Source: Treponema sp.
GTDB taxonomy: Bacteria; Spirochaetota; Spirochaetia; Treponematales; Treponemataceae
DNA: 37,476 nt
Assembly (NCBI GenBank): GCA_017549025.1
Contig: JAFYWB010000016.1
Coordinates: forward strand, 1-37,476
Reading direction: 5' to 3'
Under the pieces are notes generated by a model that saw nothing but the letters and a program-made list of their open reading frames with translations, searched no databases and had not been told where the DNA came from. Position 1 is the first letter of the stretch; every line of letters begins with the position of its first letter. Below, piece after piece: positions 1 to 7,120 of the stretch. A program made the translations under genes and the position numbers.

Positions 1-466
1 GATCGATGTAACTGTGTGGCTCGTAAATGGGAAGATTGAATCCAAATGGGTCGTTCATGCATAAAAAGATGATGTAGGTTTGGGGCAGCTCAACATAGTC
101 ACTGCCTTTTAATAAGTTATCCAAATCGAGCATGCCTTGGTAGTAGCGGGCTCGCAGGGCTTCTTCCTTGGTGATAACTGACTGGATTTCGATGTCAAAT
201 ACTCGTTGGCCGTCAGCTTCTTGCACGTACACGTCCATCCGTACACCTTTTGAAGTTTTCAGTGTTTGGACAACCTTTTGTGCCACAGGAAACTCGATAT
301 GGCTGATTTTTATTTTCAGTAACAGTTCCAGAACTTCCTTGCAAATTTCTGTGTTTTGCATAATTCTGCTAAAAATAAAATCATCAGCTAAAGTGAGCTT
401 TTGCCACTGTTGTTTCCAGACTTTTTGTAATTCTTCCAGAACAGATTCTGGCAAATCAATTTCCAT
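1..466 (-). CDS. Rpn family recombination-promoting nuclease / PD-(D/E)XK transposase-like protein, N-terminal part (runs off the window)
   Basis: Reading leftward from an ATG at 466-464 gives 155 open codons to the window edge, so the 3' end is missing. A strong Shine-Dalgarno (GGAGGT, complement of 471-476) fixes the start. Asp78 (context RMDVYV) and Glu93-x-Gln95 (context FDIEIQ) fit the D...ExQ variant of the PD-(D/E)XK nuclease core seen in the Rpn/'transposase_31' group; RARYYQGMLD follows at about 104-113. A consensus -10 TATAAT lies on the minus strand at 503-498. Known family role: DNA endonucleases that promote recA-independent recombination; enteric members act as toxins with an internally translated C-terminal antitoxin and can defend against phage. 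Family assignment is from motif recognition. Confidence 0.85.
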   Translation of the reverse strand, partial: MEIDLPESVLEELQKVWKQQWQKLTLADDFIFSRIMQNTEICKEVLELLLKIKISHIEFPVAQKVVQTLKTSKGVRMDVYVQEADGQRVFDIEIQSVITKEEALRARYYQGMLDLDNLLKGSDYVELPQTYIIFLCMNDPFGFNLPIYEPHSYID

Positions 467-661
467 CTTCACCTCCAAATTTTTTCTTTACATATAGATT
501 ATAGGTTTGAACGTGCAAAAAAATGCGTTTTTCCAGAAAAAAACTGGATTTTTTTAAAAGTTTTCCATGGACTGGCCTTGAGGAACATGCTATGGGGAGA
601 TTGCCACACAGATTCGCAGGCGGTGTGAGCCGCTATTTCAATCACTTCCTTACAGAACTGA

Positions 662-1108
662 CTGAAAGCCAGTATCTCTGATGCTTTTATTGGACTGGAA
701 TTTATGGTGGGCCCTGCCTTTGGCATTGATATCAATGAGAACTTGCGGCTTCAGACAGGATTAGGCTTCCATTATTTGTTGGAAAAGAGTGTGACGGAAA
801 TACTGGCAAATAAGTATGTAGAGGAAGAGAGCAGGCTTTTATCATCAATTTCACTTCACTCTTTTGGCCTTGGCTTGACTCCTCAGCTACGTTTCTCTCC
901 TTCAGAGAAAAAATCCCTTATTATCGGATGTGACGTTATCTTAGATTTTGGCCGTGCTAAGAATTCTTCATTTTTTTACTTCGAAGACGAGACTGGAGGC
1001 TTTATAGGGGAAGAGATTCGTGCAAATCAAATCCAAAAGTACTTTCGGTTCGGTATGAGCCCCTATATCGGTGTTGGTATCAATTTCTCTAGTAAGGGTA
1101 AATTGTAG
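662..1108 (+). pseudogene. 5'-truncated outer-membrane beta-barrel protein remnant
   Basis: The frame is open from just after a TGA at 659-661 to a stop at 1106-1108; the first ATG is at 704, but coherent sequence already begins before it (residues SDAFIGLEF precede the Met). The product is mostly alternating hydrophobic/polar strands with Gly turns (LQTGLGFHYLL, GLGLTPQLRFSP, FGMSPYIGVGINF), as in the C-terminal half of a spirochaete porin-like barrel. There is no signal peptide, no ribosome binding site near 704, and stops at 626-628 and 659-661 block this frame upstream. A neighbouring frame (523-681) is open and could hold a frameshifted upstream piece, but I do not recognise it. A terminator follows directly. 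I read it as a fragment left by deletion; expression is doubtful. Confidence 0.5.
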
Positions 1109-1115
1109 GATTGAT

Positions 1116-1155
1116 AAGGCCGAGGAAGGTTTATGTTCCTTCCCTGGCCTTTTTT
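1116..1155 (+). terminator. Rho-independent terminator after the beta-barrel remnant
   Basis: A two-part stem, AAGGCC (1116-1121) with GGCCTT (1146-1151) enclosing GGAAGG (1124-1129) with CCTTCC (1138-1143), runs into a T tract on the plus strand. Its survival suggests a once-transcribed gene upstream. Confidence 0.75.
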
Positions 1156-1181
1156 ATCCACCCCCATAGTGTTTGTTGCTT

Positions 1182-1820
1182 TTATTCTTCCTTCTTGTGA
1201 AATCGGTAGGAATACAGCACTGGTAGCCCGATAAACACCACTAGCAGCGTAATCATTGCCCAAGGAAGGATTGAATAGGGCAGCAATGATGATGCCATAA
1301 GCAACAGTCCACCAATCACCCAAACCTTGCCAGCAAAGCGGTGGGTGGCGTTCCAGTTGGCTTCGTTTTTTAAGGTCCAGATAATGCGAATTCCCACAAT
1401 GAGGTTTTGCTGGCACTTGGGTAGATAGTTCCCAATGAGTACAAACAAGGCTCCCATGGTCAAAGACACCACAAAAAGCACATTGATTTCCTTTCCCAAG
1501 GCAATGGCGTAGGTTAAGCTATTGGCCATTACGGACAGCAGTGGACAAATCCACAGAACTAGTCCCATTACCTTAGGGCTTTGTTTTTTGTTGCGAAAAT
1601 ATTTTCGTGAGGCAAAAATACAAATTCCGTGAATGGCTAGAATCAGCAGAGGCAAAACAAATACGGCAAAGAGCTTGCTGCTCCAACGGTCCGCCTCTCC
1701 ATTCACTCCCCAGTGGATGGGCATGGACTCAGGAAGCTTGTTCCAGACAATCATGCCAAAAATCATGGGTGCAACCAGGATGATACATGATAAAATAATG
1801 TTTAGTTTAGTGTGTTTCAT
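1182..1820 (-). CDS. SdpI/YhfL-like membrane immunity protein
   Basis: 212 residues, largely hydrophobic with about six membrane segments. Residues about 7-60 form a DUF1648-type N-terminal region (LPESMPIHWGVNGEADRW at about 29-46). The region around 130-170 holds the SdpI signature (GNYLPKCQQN, IWTLKNEANWNATHRFAG). Known role: Bacillus SdpI protects cells from the SdpC peptide toxin and sequesters the SdpR repressor at the membrane. The start overlaps the end of the ArsR-type gene by 14 bases, so the pair is one transcript from the promoter at 2153-2181. No SdpC-like toxin gene is visible nearby, so the role may be immunity to other species' toxins or general envelope stress. The family is clear; the substrate is unknown. 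Confidence 0.85.
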   Translation of the reverse strand: MKHTKLNIILSCIILVAPMIFGMIVWNKLPESMPIHWGVNGEADRWSSKLFAVFVLPLLILAIHGICIFASRKYFRNKKQSPKVMGLVLWICPLLSVMANSLTYAIALGKEINVLFVVSLTMGALFVLIGNYLPKCQQNLIVGIRIIWTLKNEANWNATHRFAGKVWVIGGLLLMASSLLPYSILPWAMITLLVVFIGLPVLYSYRFHKKEE

Positions 1821-2115
1821 TCTTGTCTCCTGATAAAGTTTCTTCGTGAGAAATTTCTCCCTGCAAATTGCTAATCCAAAGCATAATTTCTTCTAATACA
1901 GAGGCATTTAATTCATAAAAGATAAATTGCCCCTCTCGTGTATCCCGCACTAGGTCAGCTTCCTTCAACACAGAAAGATGTCGAGAGATAGAAGCCCCAG
2001 TTACGGGGAATTGTTCTGTAATCTCTCCTGCGGACATCCTGCCGTTTTTCAGCATGATTAAAATTTCTCGGCGGATTGGGTCTGCAAGAGCCTTCATTGT
2101 TTGCTGTAATCCCAT
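1807..2115 (-). CDS. ArsR/SdpR-family winged-helix autorepressor
   Basis: 102 residues: a winged helix-turn-helix typical of ArsR/SmtB proteins. The N-terminal helix reads MKALADPIRREILIML, the recognition helix lies near ITEQFPVTGASISRHL (about 33-48), and a beta wing follows (VRDTREGQFIFYEL). There are no metal-binding cysteines, which together with the downstream sdpI-like gene points to an SdpR-type, non-metal repressor. The ATG is preceded by AAAGGAAT. A perfect palindrome (2125-2149) sits between the -10 box and this start, the position expected for autorepression. By analogy with Bacillus, the partner membrane protein would bind and inactivate this repressor when the toxin is present; that part is inference. 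Confidence 0.88.
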   Translation of the reverse strand: MGLQQTMKALADPIRREILIMLKNGRMSAGEITEQFPVTGASISRHLSVLKEADLVRDTREGQFIFYELNASVLEEIMLWISNLQGEISHEETLSGDKNETH

Positions 2116-2124
2116 CGCTATTCC

Positions 2125-2149
2125 TTTAACATTTAACGTAAATGTTAAA
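2125..2149. promoter_or_regulatory. Palindromic operator of the sdpR/sdpI-like operon
   Basis: A perfect inverted repeat with 11-base arms, TTTAACATTTA at 2125-2135 and TAAATGTTAAA at 2139-2149, separated by ACG. It covers the predicted transcription start just downstream of the -10 box. Binding by the ArsR-type product of the first gene is inferred from position and symmetry. Confidence 0.8.
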
Positions 2150-2152
2150 TAC

Positions 2153-2181
2153 AGTATACGTAATCAGTGAATTTTTGTCAA
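2153..2181 (-). promoter_or_regulatory. Sigma-70 promoter for the sdpR/sdpI-like operon
   Basis: On the minus strand, -35 TTGACA (2181-2176) and -10 TATACT (2158-2153) are separated by exactly 17 bases. A near-consensus, strong promoter, fitting an operon held down by a repressor. Confidence 0.85.
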
Positions 2182-2229
2182 GCACACTACGAATAGCTAT
2201 GACGTGAGATTCCAGAGTGAAAATTTTTA

Positions 2230-2258
2230 CTGACAAAAAAAGATGGAAGTAGTATACT
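2230..2258 (+). promoter_or_regulatory. Sigma-70 promoter for the SGNH hydrolase operon
   Basis: CTGACA (2230-2235), a 17-base spacer, then TATACT (2253-2258), 20 bases before the ATG at 2279, with GGAGG between. Confidence 0.75.
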
Positions 2259-2278
2259 AGATTCAAAAAGGAGGAAGT

Positions 2279-3754
2279 ATGTCTCAAAAAAAAATCTTGC
2301 CTCGGTGTGTGGGCTGGGATGCTTTGACACTCCATGGAAAATTTCGTCAGTATCAGGTGGATGTGGCCACGGGAGACAGTCTGAGTCACTACAGCCTTGG
2401 AGATGTGGACAGCAACGGAGAAGCTGGTTCTACTCAGCTGCCACTGCCAGAAGGTGCTATCCGAGATGGAATTGAATATCCTACCTTTTGGAGCCGCTTG
2501 CCCCTGTCTATCCAGCCGAACAACCGTGACCAGCGGCGGGGCTTGTATTCCATTCATGCTATGGGAACCTCCCTTATCTTTCCCCTAAGCCAGAAAAATC
2601 TTGAGGTGCGACAGGAAAATAATATGCGATCCTGTACTGCAGGGGTGTATCTTGCAATAGAAACCGACAGTCCCACCATTACCTTTCATTTCCGCTATCT
2701 GAATCGCAGCAATCCTGCCCAAGACGGTCGCCCCGCCTTGAAGGGCTTGGATAACAGAAGCTTTTCTGGTATCGACATTTACCAGCTGGAAAATGGAGTA
2801 CCTGTTTTCAAAAAGAATCTTCGTTCAGACAAGGGCGTGATGGAGGGTAGCTGGCACTACGAAACTGGTTTGCAGGAAGGTGCTGCCTCTGGGCGATTTA
2901 TGGTGATGTTGCCCACCTACAACGGATTCCAGCCAGTAGCTGGCGGTGCTGAAGAAAAAAATCCATCTGGCTTTACCTTGGAGTTCACGTCTGGCTCCAG
3001 GAGTAGCGAATTCGAGCCCTTTGCTGAGTCCGCTCAAAAACCAATTCTGATTTACGGTACCAGCATTACCCAGGGCGATGGCGACAACGGCCTGCGTCCC
3101 GGAGCCACCTACGCAGCTCAAATCATGTGGGCTTGCCAGCGGGAAGTGATAAATCTTGGTGTGGCGGGTAGTGCCCAGGTTGAATACAAGATGGCAGACT
3201 TTTTGGCTCAAATCGAATGTGAGGTGTTTATCTTGGACCCAGGCTGGAATCTTACAGCCTCAAGTCCCGATGCTGCCAACTGCACTGCCAACGGAGCTCC
3301 AGCCAACATCACCAACGAAGAGGTGGTAGCTCGAATCAAATACATGGTACAAACCTATCGTCAGCATAATCCAGAGACTCCCATCGTCATTTGTCCAAAA
3401 TTCTTGAAGGAAGGTGACGGAGATGCTAACGGTGGAAAGTCGACTCTTCCTCCCCAAGGAATTTCTCTGCCAGCTGATTGGAAAAATCCTGAAGGCTACT
3501 TGTATTCACGGGAGGGCTTTCTCTTGCTGAAGGCCTACTTGGAGCTGGTGGCAGCGGGAGTGAAAAGGCTTCATTGGGCGGAACAGGGGGTTACAGCAGA
3601 AAATGGCAACTGGTTGGGCCAGGGCTTGACTGCGGCCAATCTTCATCCACCCGTGGGAGGCATGACTTCCATTGCAAACTTTGTGCTGAAGGCGGTATCC
3701 CAAGCTGCACCTCAGGTATACAACGGACAGAAAATTTCAATCCCTGCAGAGTGA
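2279..3754 (+). CDS. SGNH/GDSL-type hydrolase with N-terminal beta domain (esterase-like)
   Basis: 491 residues, no signal peptide, so probably cytoplasmic. The N-terminal half (about 1-250) lacks catalytic motifs and resembles the beta-sandwich N-domain of some SGNH esterases. The SGNH domain starts near 253: block I YGTSITQGDG (nucleophile Ser262), block II Gly294 in NLGVAG, block III PGWN (Gly322, Asn324), block V NLHP (His456). The usual Asp three residues before the His is Ala453. Such enzymes deacetylate sugars or cleave acyl esters; the substrate cannot be told here. The start is supported by GGAGG nine bases upstream and the promoter at 2230-2258. The next gene, a second SGNH protein, begins 40 bases downstream in the same operon. 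Confidence 0.8.
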   Translation: MSQKKILPRCVGWDALTLHGKFRQYQVDVATGDSLSHYSLGDVDSNGEAGSTQLPLPEGAIRDGIEYPTFWSRLPLSIQPNNRDQRRGLYSIHAMGTSLIFPLSQKNLEVRQENNMRSCTAGVYLAIETDSPTITFHFRYLNRSNPAQDGRPALKGLDNRSFSGIDIYQLENGVPVFKKNLRSDKGVMEGSWHYETGLQEGAASGRFMVMLPTYNGFQPVAGGAEEKNPSGFTLEFTSGSRSSEFEPFAESAQKPILIYGTSITQGDGDNGLRPGATYAAQIMWACQREVINLGVAGSAQVEYKMADFLAQIECEVFILDPGWNLTASSPDAANCTANGAPANITNEEVVARIKYMVQTYRQHNPETPIVICPKFLKEGDGDANGGKSTLPPQGISLPADWKNPEGYLYSREGFLLLKAYLELVAAGVKRLHWAEQGVTAENGNWLGQGLTAANLHPPVGGMTSIANFVLKAVSQAAPQVYNGQKISIPAE

Positions 3755-3794
3755 CTGCTGCAGGAAAAAACGAATATCTATAGGAGATATAAGA

Positions 3795-5252
3795 ATGAAC
3801 GGTAAAGAAAAGATTCGTATTGGATATGCAGGCTCCAATACCTACAACCAGCTCACTGCTGGTTCTCGATTTTGCAACAAGGTAACTGATTCTGCAGGAA
3901 ACCACAGCCAGAGAGGATTTTTAGGTGGAGCCTTGTACAACGAAAATTGGGAGCCCTCTGACGGCTTTTGCTTCAGGGATTTTTCTGTAGCAGATTTAAC
4001 TGTAGCCCCAGACGGAAAGCTTGAATCCACCATGGCTTCTCTGGCTCCCGCCTTGGAGTGGAAGCCCGGCATCCTGGTGCTTCAGCTGAATCCCCACTTG
4101 GATTCTCAGCCAGAAGCCTACGCCCAGCTGATGCTGCAGGTGATTTCTGCAATTCACCAGCAGCTTCCTGAATGTAGCCTCTATGTGGTAAGCCCCCTGC
4201 CAGCTGGTACTCCAACATGCGGCCCCGTGGTGGAGCGGAGTTGTGAAATGGCTTCCAGCTTTAACTTGGCCCTGAAGCAGGCTGTAGAAAACGTTTCTGG
4301 GCAAAAATTAACCTACATCGATTTGCTGGCTGCCTTGGATGAAGCTTCTTGGAAGGCACTCCTCTCTGGTAGCGATGTAAACCGAGGAAAATACCAGTGG
4401 AAGCTGGCTCAAGCCTTGCTCTTTGGCTTCTTTGAAGATGCCGAACAATTGATTTATCCCGACAAGGCTCCTTCTAATCCCGGAAAGCTGGTGGCAGTAA
4501 GTCCCAAATCTAGCACAGAAGGCTTGCCTCCTTCCTGCGACCCCGACCAAGGACTTATCCGTGACTTGCCAGAAGGCTGGTGGAAGACCCAGCTAGACAA
4601 TGGATCTCGACTTGGAAAGGACTGTCAGCTGATTTTTGTGGGAGACAGCATTACTCACTGGTGGACAAATCAATCTCACATTGACGATACCTACACAGCT
4701 GCTGGAAAAAATGCCTTCCACAAGTTCTTTGGTGCCTATGAAAATGCCTCCTTGAACTTGGGACAGGCTAGCGACACCACCGCTGACGTTTTGTTGCGTA
4801 TCCGAGAAGGAGCCTTGGGACCTGTTCCTGGAACCTTTAATCCAAAAATGGTTTCCATCCTCATCGGTACAAACAACATTGGTAATCCTAATATTCAAAA
4901 GCAGTTCGGTGGGCCAGATAATTCCCGCCAGCTGGCTCAGGGTATTGTTCAGGTAATTTTGGAAGTAAAACGCTATTGTCCAGAGGCAAAGATTGTGGTA
5001 ACAGGAATCCTTCCTACCCGCATTCCCTACGATCTTACCCGCAGCAAGCTGGAATACACCAATTATCTGGTGGCACAGCAGGCTGAAAAGCTGGGCTTTA
5101 ACTACTTGGATATGGGGGAACACATGACCAATCCCGATGGCTCCACCATTCCTGAATTCTACAACAAGGCTGAGTGGGATGCTGCCAGACTCCACCTGTG
5201 TGAAGCAAGCTATGAACTTTGGGCTTCTCAGCTGGTGAAGTTCTTGGATTAA
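3795..5252 (+). CDS. Two-domain SGNH/GDSL hydrolase (degenerate N-domain plus PAF-acetylhydrolase-like C-domain)
   Basis: 485 residues, no signal peptide. Residues 1-225 look like a worn SGNH fold: a block-I-like strand-turn YAGSNTYN near 11-18, a hydrophobic strand ILVLQLN near 93-99, and no catalytic Asp-x-x-His. Residues 276-485 form a second SGNH domain resembling the PAF-acetylhydrolase beta-subunit type: block I FVGDSITHWW (Ser285), block II NLGQASDTT (Gly323), block III IGTNN (Asn360) and His467 in ARLHL. The Asp expected three residues before this His is Ala464. AGGAGA precedes the ATG. It is co-transcribed with the upstream SGNH gene, so the pair probably acts on related acylated substrates. 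A terminator follows. Function beyond esterase-like is unknown. Confidence 0.8.
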   Translation: MNGKEKIRIGYAGSNTYNQLTAGSRFCNKVTDSAGNHSQRGFLGGALYNENWEPSDGFCFRDFSVADLTVAPDGKLESTMASLAPALEWKPGILVLQLNPHLDSQPEAYAQLMLQVISAIHQQLPECSLYVVSPLPAGTPTCGPVVERSCEMASSFNLALKQAVENVSGQKLTYIDLLAALDEASWKALLSGSDVNRGKYQWKLAQALLFGFFEDAEQLIYPDKAPSNPGKLVAVSPKSSTEGLPPSCDPDQGLIRDLPEGWWKTQLDNGSRLGKDCQLIFVGDSITHWWTNQSHIDDTYTAAGKNAFHKFFGAYENASLNLGQASDTTADVLLRIREGALGPVPGTFNPKMVSILIGTNNIGNPNIQKQFGGPDNSRQLAQGIVQVILEVKRYCPEAKIVVTGILPTRIPYDLTRSKLEYTNYLVAQQAEKLGFNYLDMGEHMTNPDGSTIPEFYNKAEWDAARLHLCEASYELWASQLVKFLD

Positions 5253-5253
5253 T

Positions 5254-5637
5254 TTAATACAAGGAAACTGGAGGAAGCGCTGCTATGGCTTTCTCCAGTT
5301 TTTTGTCTAGGGTTGCCACCTGATGTCCATATAATTTGTTTCGAGCCAATAAAATACAATCAACATAATCAAAGTTTAGTTCGGCAAAATAGTTTAGGGC
5401 GAGCCGTGTTAGTCGTACATCCTTCACTACCACCAAGGGCAATAGCTGAAGGAGTGCATTGGCAATGTCCTTTCGATTAAATTTATAAACTTTATTCAAA
5501 ACATAGACTGCTTCTGGAATCACCTCAGGCAAAACATAACATTCGTTTGTTTTAAGGATATGTTCTGCAATATCTGCCAGTTCTTTATTATCATCAATGA
5601 TAAATCTGATAAGGATATTTGTATCAACATATTTCAT
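5254..5637 (-). CDS. PIN-domain ribonuclease toxin
   Basis: 127 residues. The PIN active-site acids are all visible: Asp5 (YVDTN), Glu42 (PEAVYVL), Asp90 and Asp93 (FDYVDC), with Asp111 (ATLDKK) near the end, so a metal-dependent RNase is expected. The ATG at 5637 overlaps the preceding gene's TGA as ATGA, giving translational coupling to an antitoxin; a longer open frame to 5739 lies inside that gene and is rejected. VapC-like proteins cleave tRNA or rRNA sites; the target here is unknown. The gene is convergent with the SGNH operon, and its last codons contain that operon's terminator stem. Confidence 0.85.
   Translation of the reverse strand: MKYVDTNILIRFIIDDNKELADIAEHILKTNECYVLPEVIPEAVYVLNKVYKFNRKDIANALLQLLPLVVVKDVRLTRLALNYFAELNFDYVDCILLARNKLYGHQVATLDKKLEKAIAALPPVSLY
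5265..5305 (+). terminator. Terminator of the SGNH operon, inside the PIN gene's 3' end
   Basis: AAACTGGAG (5265-5273) pairs with CTCCAGTTT (5293-5301), followed by T's on the plus strand. The whole structure lies within the convergent PIN coding sequence. Confidence 0.7.
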
Positions 5638-6230
5638 TCTTCTGTTTCTCCTCTCTCCTTCTTTTCTGCTCGTTCCTGGGCCATATAACCGTATTTTTCT
5701 ACGCAATGCATTGCCCAGGCTTCTTCTTCCAGTGGCCATTTTGAGGGATCTGCTTTGTGATGGAATATTCCTCGTAGTTTGTCCAAAATAGCGTCTTTGT
5801 CCACCACATATTCATCCAAAAGTGTGATGGCTACCTTTTGGTTTATGTCTGCAGGAAAATTTTTGTTCAAGGGTTTCACGCAGGTTCCGTCAAAAACTCC
5901 CTCGTAGACAGGTGCAGGAGAAGCTACCATCAAAGGCTCGTCATAGGGGATTTCGTATCGGACTTCACGGTGGTGGGATTGGGGCTGGATTCGCTGGTTG
6001 AGGGGAGAAAACTCGGCATCATCTTTCTCCTGCACCGAAAATTTGTTTTCGATAAAATCCATCACCTTCACTTGGTACAAGGCCGCCAAAAGTCGTAGCT
6101 GTGCAACCGATGGTTCTGCATCGCCAGATTCAAATTTAATGTAGGTTTGTCGTGAAATCTCCAAGTGGGCTGCCACTTGATTTTGAGACAGAGAATGTTT
6201 TTCCCGAAGGTATCGAATAGTTTCTTTCAT
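5634..6230 (-). CDS. Composite antitoxin: Xre helix-turn-helix fused to an AF2212-like (DUF104-type) segment
   Basis: 198 residues in three parts. Residues 1-60 are an Xre/Cro HTH (LSQNQVAAHLEISRQTYIKF, recognition helix about 26-36). Residues about 107-140 (VYEGVFDGTCVKPLNKNF, then a hydrophobic strand) match the pattern of AF2212-like/DUF104 antitoxins that accompany PIN toxins. Residues 140-198 are charged and helical (EEEAWAMHCVEKY) and probably wrap the toxin. The stop overlaps the PIN start. A promoter with a symmetric operator lies directly upstream, fitting autoregulation through the HTH. Most AF2212-like antitoxins lack an HTH, so the fusion is notable. HTH and coupling are clear; the middle-domain assignment is by pattern only. 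Confidence 0.78.
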   Translation of the reverse strand: MKETIRYLREKHSLSQNQVAAHLEISRQTYIKFESGDAEPSVAQLRLLAALYQVKVMDFIENKFSVQEKDDAEFSPLNQRIQPQSHHREVRYEIPYDEPLMVASPAPVYEGVFDGTCVKPLNKNFPADINQKVAITLLDEYVVDKDAILDKLRGIFHHKADPSKWPLEEEAWAMHCVEKYGYMAQERAEKKERGETEE

Positions 6231-6236
6231 GATTGG

Positions 6237-6276
6237 CTCCTAAATTCAGTGTAACAGAGAAATATTTAGGAGTCAA
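6237..6276 (-). promoter_or_regulatory. Promoter and operator of the HTH/PIN toxin-antitoxin operon
   Basis: On the minus strand, -35 TTGACT (6276-6271), 17 bases, -10 TACACT (6253-6248). A perfect inverted repeat, CTCCTAAAT (6237-6245) and ATTTAGGAG (6264-6272), brackets the core promoter: one arm touches the -35 box, the other overlaps the ribosome binding site. A second palindrome, TTTACA-AA-TGTAAA, lies at 6283-6296. Confidence 0.75.
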
Positions 6277-6309
6277 TAAAAATTTACAAATGTAAATAAA
6301 AGTAGTCTT

Positions 6310-6666
6310 TTAGACCTTGTAAAGACGTAAGCCCACCAACAGGCAGCCTTCAATGTAAGGAATTTTATTTTGCTGTAAATAAGCTACTAATTCATCATCA
6401 AAGGCACCGGGCTGCAACACCACACACTTGAAGGTTTTAGTACATTCCTGCAAAAGCTCCAATCCCTTCTTGGGATTAATGCACAGGTCAAGCACATCAA
6501 TCTGGCCTTCTGTTTGATTGATTGAGGAGAGCTCCTTTCCTACGCACTGTACCTGGTAGCCTGCTTCTTTCATGGCAACCTTAATCTTGTAGGCAAATTT
6601 TTCTGGATTCAGGGTATCACCCACCACCACAAAGGATTTTTGCTCCATAATCTGCTGTAAATTCAT
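6310..6666 (-). CDS. CoA-binding domain protein (YccU-like)
   Basis: 118 residues forming a single Rossmann-like CoA-binding domain: an opening strand and loop SFVVVGDTLNPEKFAYKI (about 11-28), a mid strand QVQCVGKE, and KCVVLQPGAFDDELVAYL (about 80-97), which matches the conserved part of the succinyl-CoA-ligase-type CoA_binding_2 fold. The family is cytosolic and mostly uncharacterised. The start has AGGAGG a few bases upstream. It follows the terminator at 6733-6762 and reads alone. The length is normal for the family, though the usual glycine-rich turn is modified. Confidence 0.75.
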   Translation of the reverse strand: MNLQQIMEQKSFVVVGDTLNPEKFAYKIKVAMKEAGYQVQCVGKELSSINQTEGQIDVLDLCINPKKGLELLQECTKTFKCVVLQPGAFDDELVAYLQQNKIPYIEGCLLVGLRLYKV

Positions 6667-6732
6667 AGCTTCCTCCTAAGAATTTTGTTATTAACTGGTC
6701 CCACAAAGAGTAGATTTTTACTGTGAGCTGGT

Positions 6733-6762
6733 AAAAAAAGCCTCAGCACAAAAGCTAGGGCT
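6733..6762 (-). terminator. Rho-independent terminator of the ECF sigma operon
   Basis: On the minus strand AGCCCTAGC (6762-6754) pairs with GCTGAGGCT (6747-6739; one mismatch and one G-T) and is followed by seven T's (6739-6733). It lies directly after the last gene of the operon. Confidence 0.75.
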
Positions 6763-6774
6763 CCTTCATTTGAT

Positions 6775-7041
6775 TTATCGGTGCATAACTGAATCTACCA
6801 GCTGCTTAAAATCCAAGTCTAAGGCAGCAGGCGAAGGTTCAAAGCTGTCAGCAATGCAGTAAATACCGTTTCGTTCCACAATCACACGAGCTGATTCTGC
6901 CATAGCAACCACGGGAGCTGGGGTGTTGAAAAAAGTAAAGCTAAAGGGACGTCCGATTTTTTGGCCAGGAAGGGTGTCAGAAGAAATCCCTCGGATAGGG
7001 TTGAATGAGGGCATAAAAGATGTTTGAGCCAAAGCGTGCAT
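6775..7041 (-). CDS. Small protein of unknown function, last gene of the ECF sigma operon
   Basis: 88 residues from an ATG at 7041 with CAGGAC upstream. I do not recognise a family. It is soluble, without membrane segments, with a hydrophobic middle (PVVAMAESARVIVERNGIYCIADSF). The frame stays open with protein-like sequence up to 7131, but no ATG, GTG or TTG occurs before 7041, so the start could only be earlier with an unusual codon. It lies 79 bases after the anti-sigma gene and ends just before a terminator, so it is probably co-transcribed with the sigma/anti-sigma pair and may be a target or a third regulator. Confidence 0.5.
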   Translation of the reverse strand: MHALAQTSFMPSFNPIRGISSDTLPGQKIGRPFSFTFFNTPAPVVAMAESARVIVERNGIYCIADSFEPSPAALDLDFKQLVDSVMHR

Positions 7042-7120
7042 GTAGTCGTCCTGAAGTGAAAGTGATATGGGGCTATGTCCTTTATGATAAGATGAAACAG
7101 CCTTTGAATCAAGGGGGTTT

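Noticed and set aside
499-735. 78-codon minus-strand frame upstream of the rpn start
   Set aside because: Overlaps the beta-barrel remnant on the other strand, lacks a ribosome binding site and gives no recognisable protein.
5638-5739. N-terminal extension of the PIN protein
   Set aside because: It lies wholly inside the antitoxin gene in another frame; the ATGA overlap start gives the standard PIN beginning.
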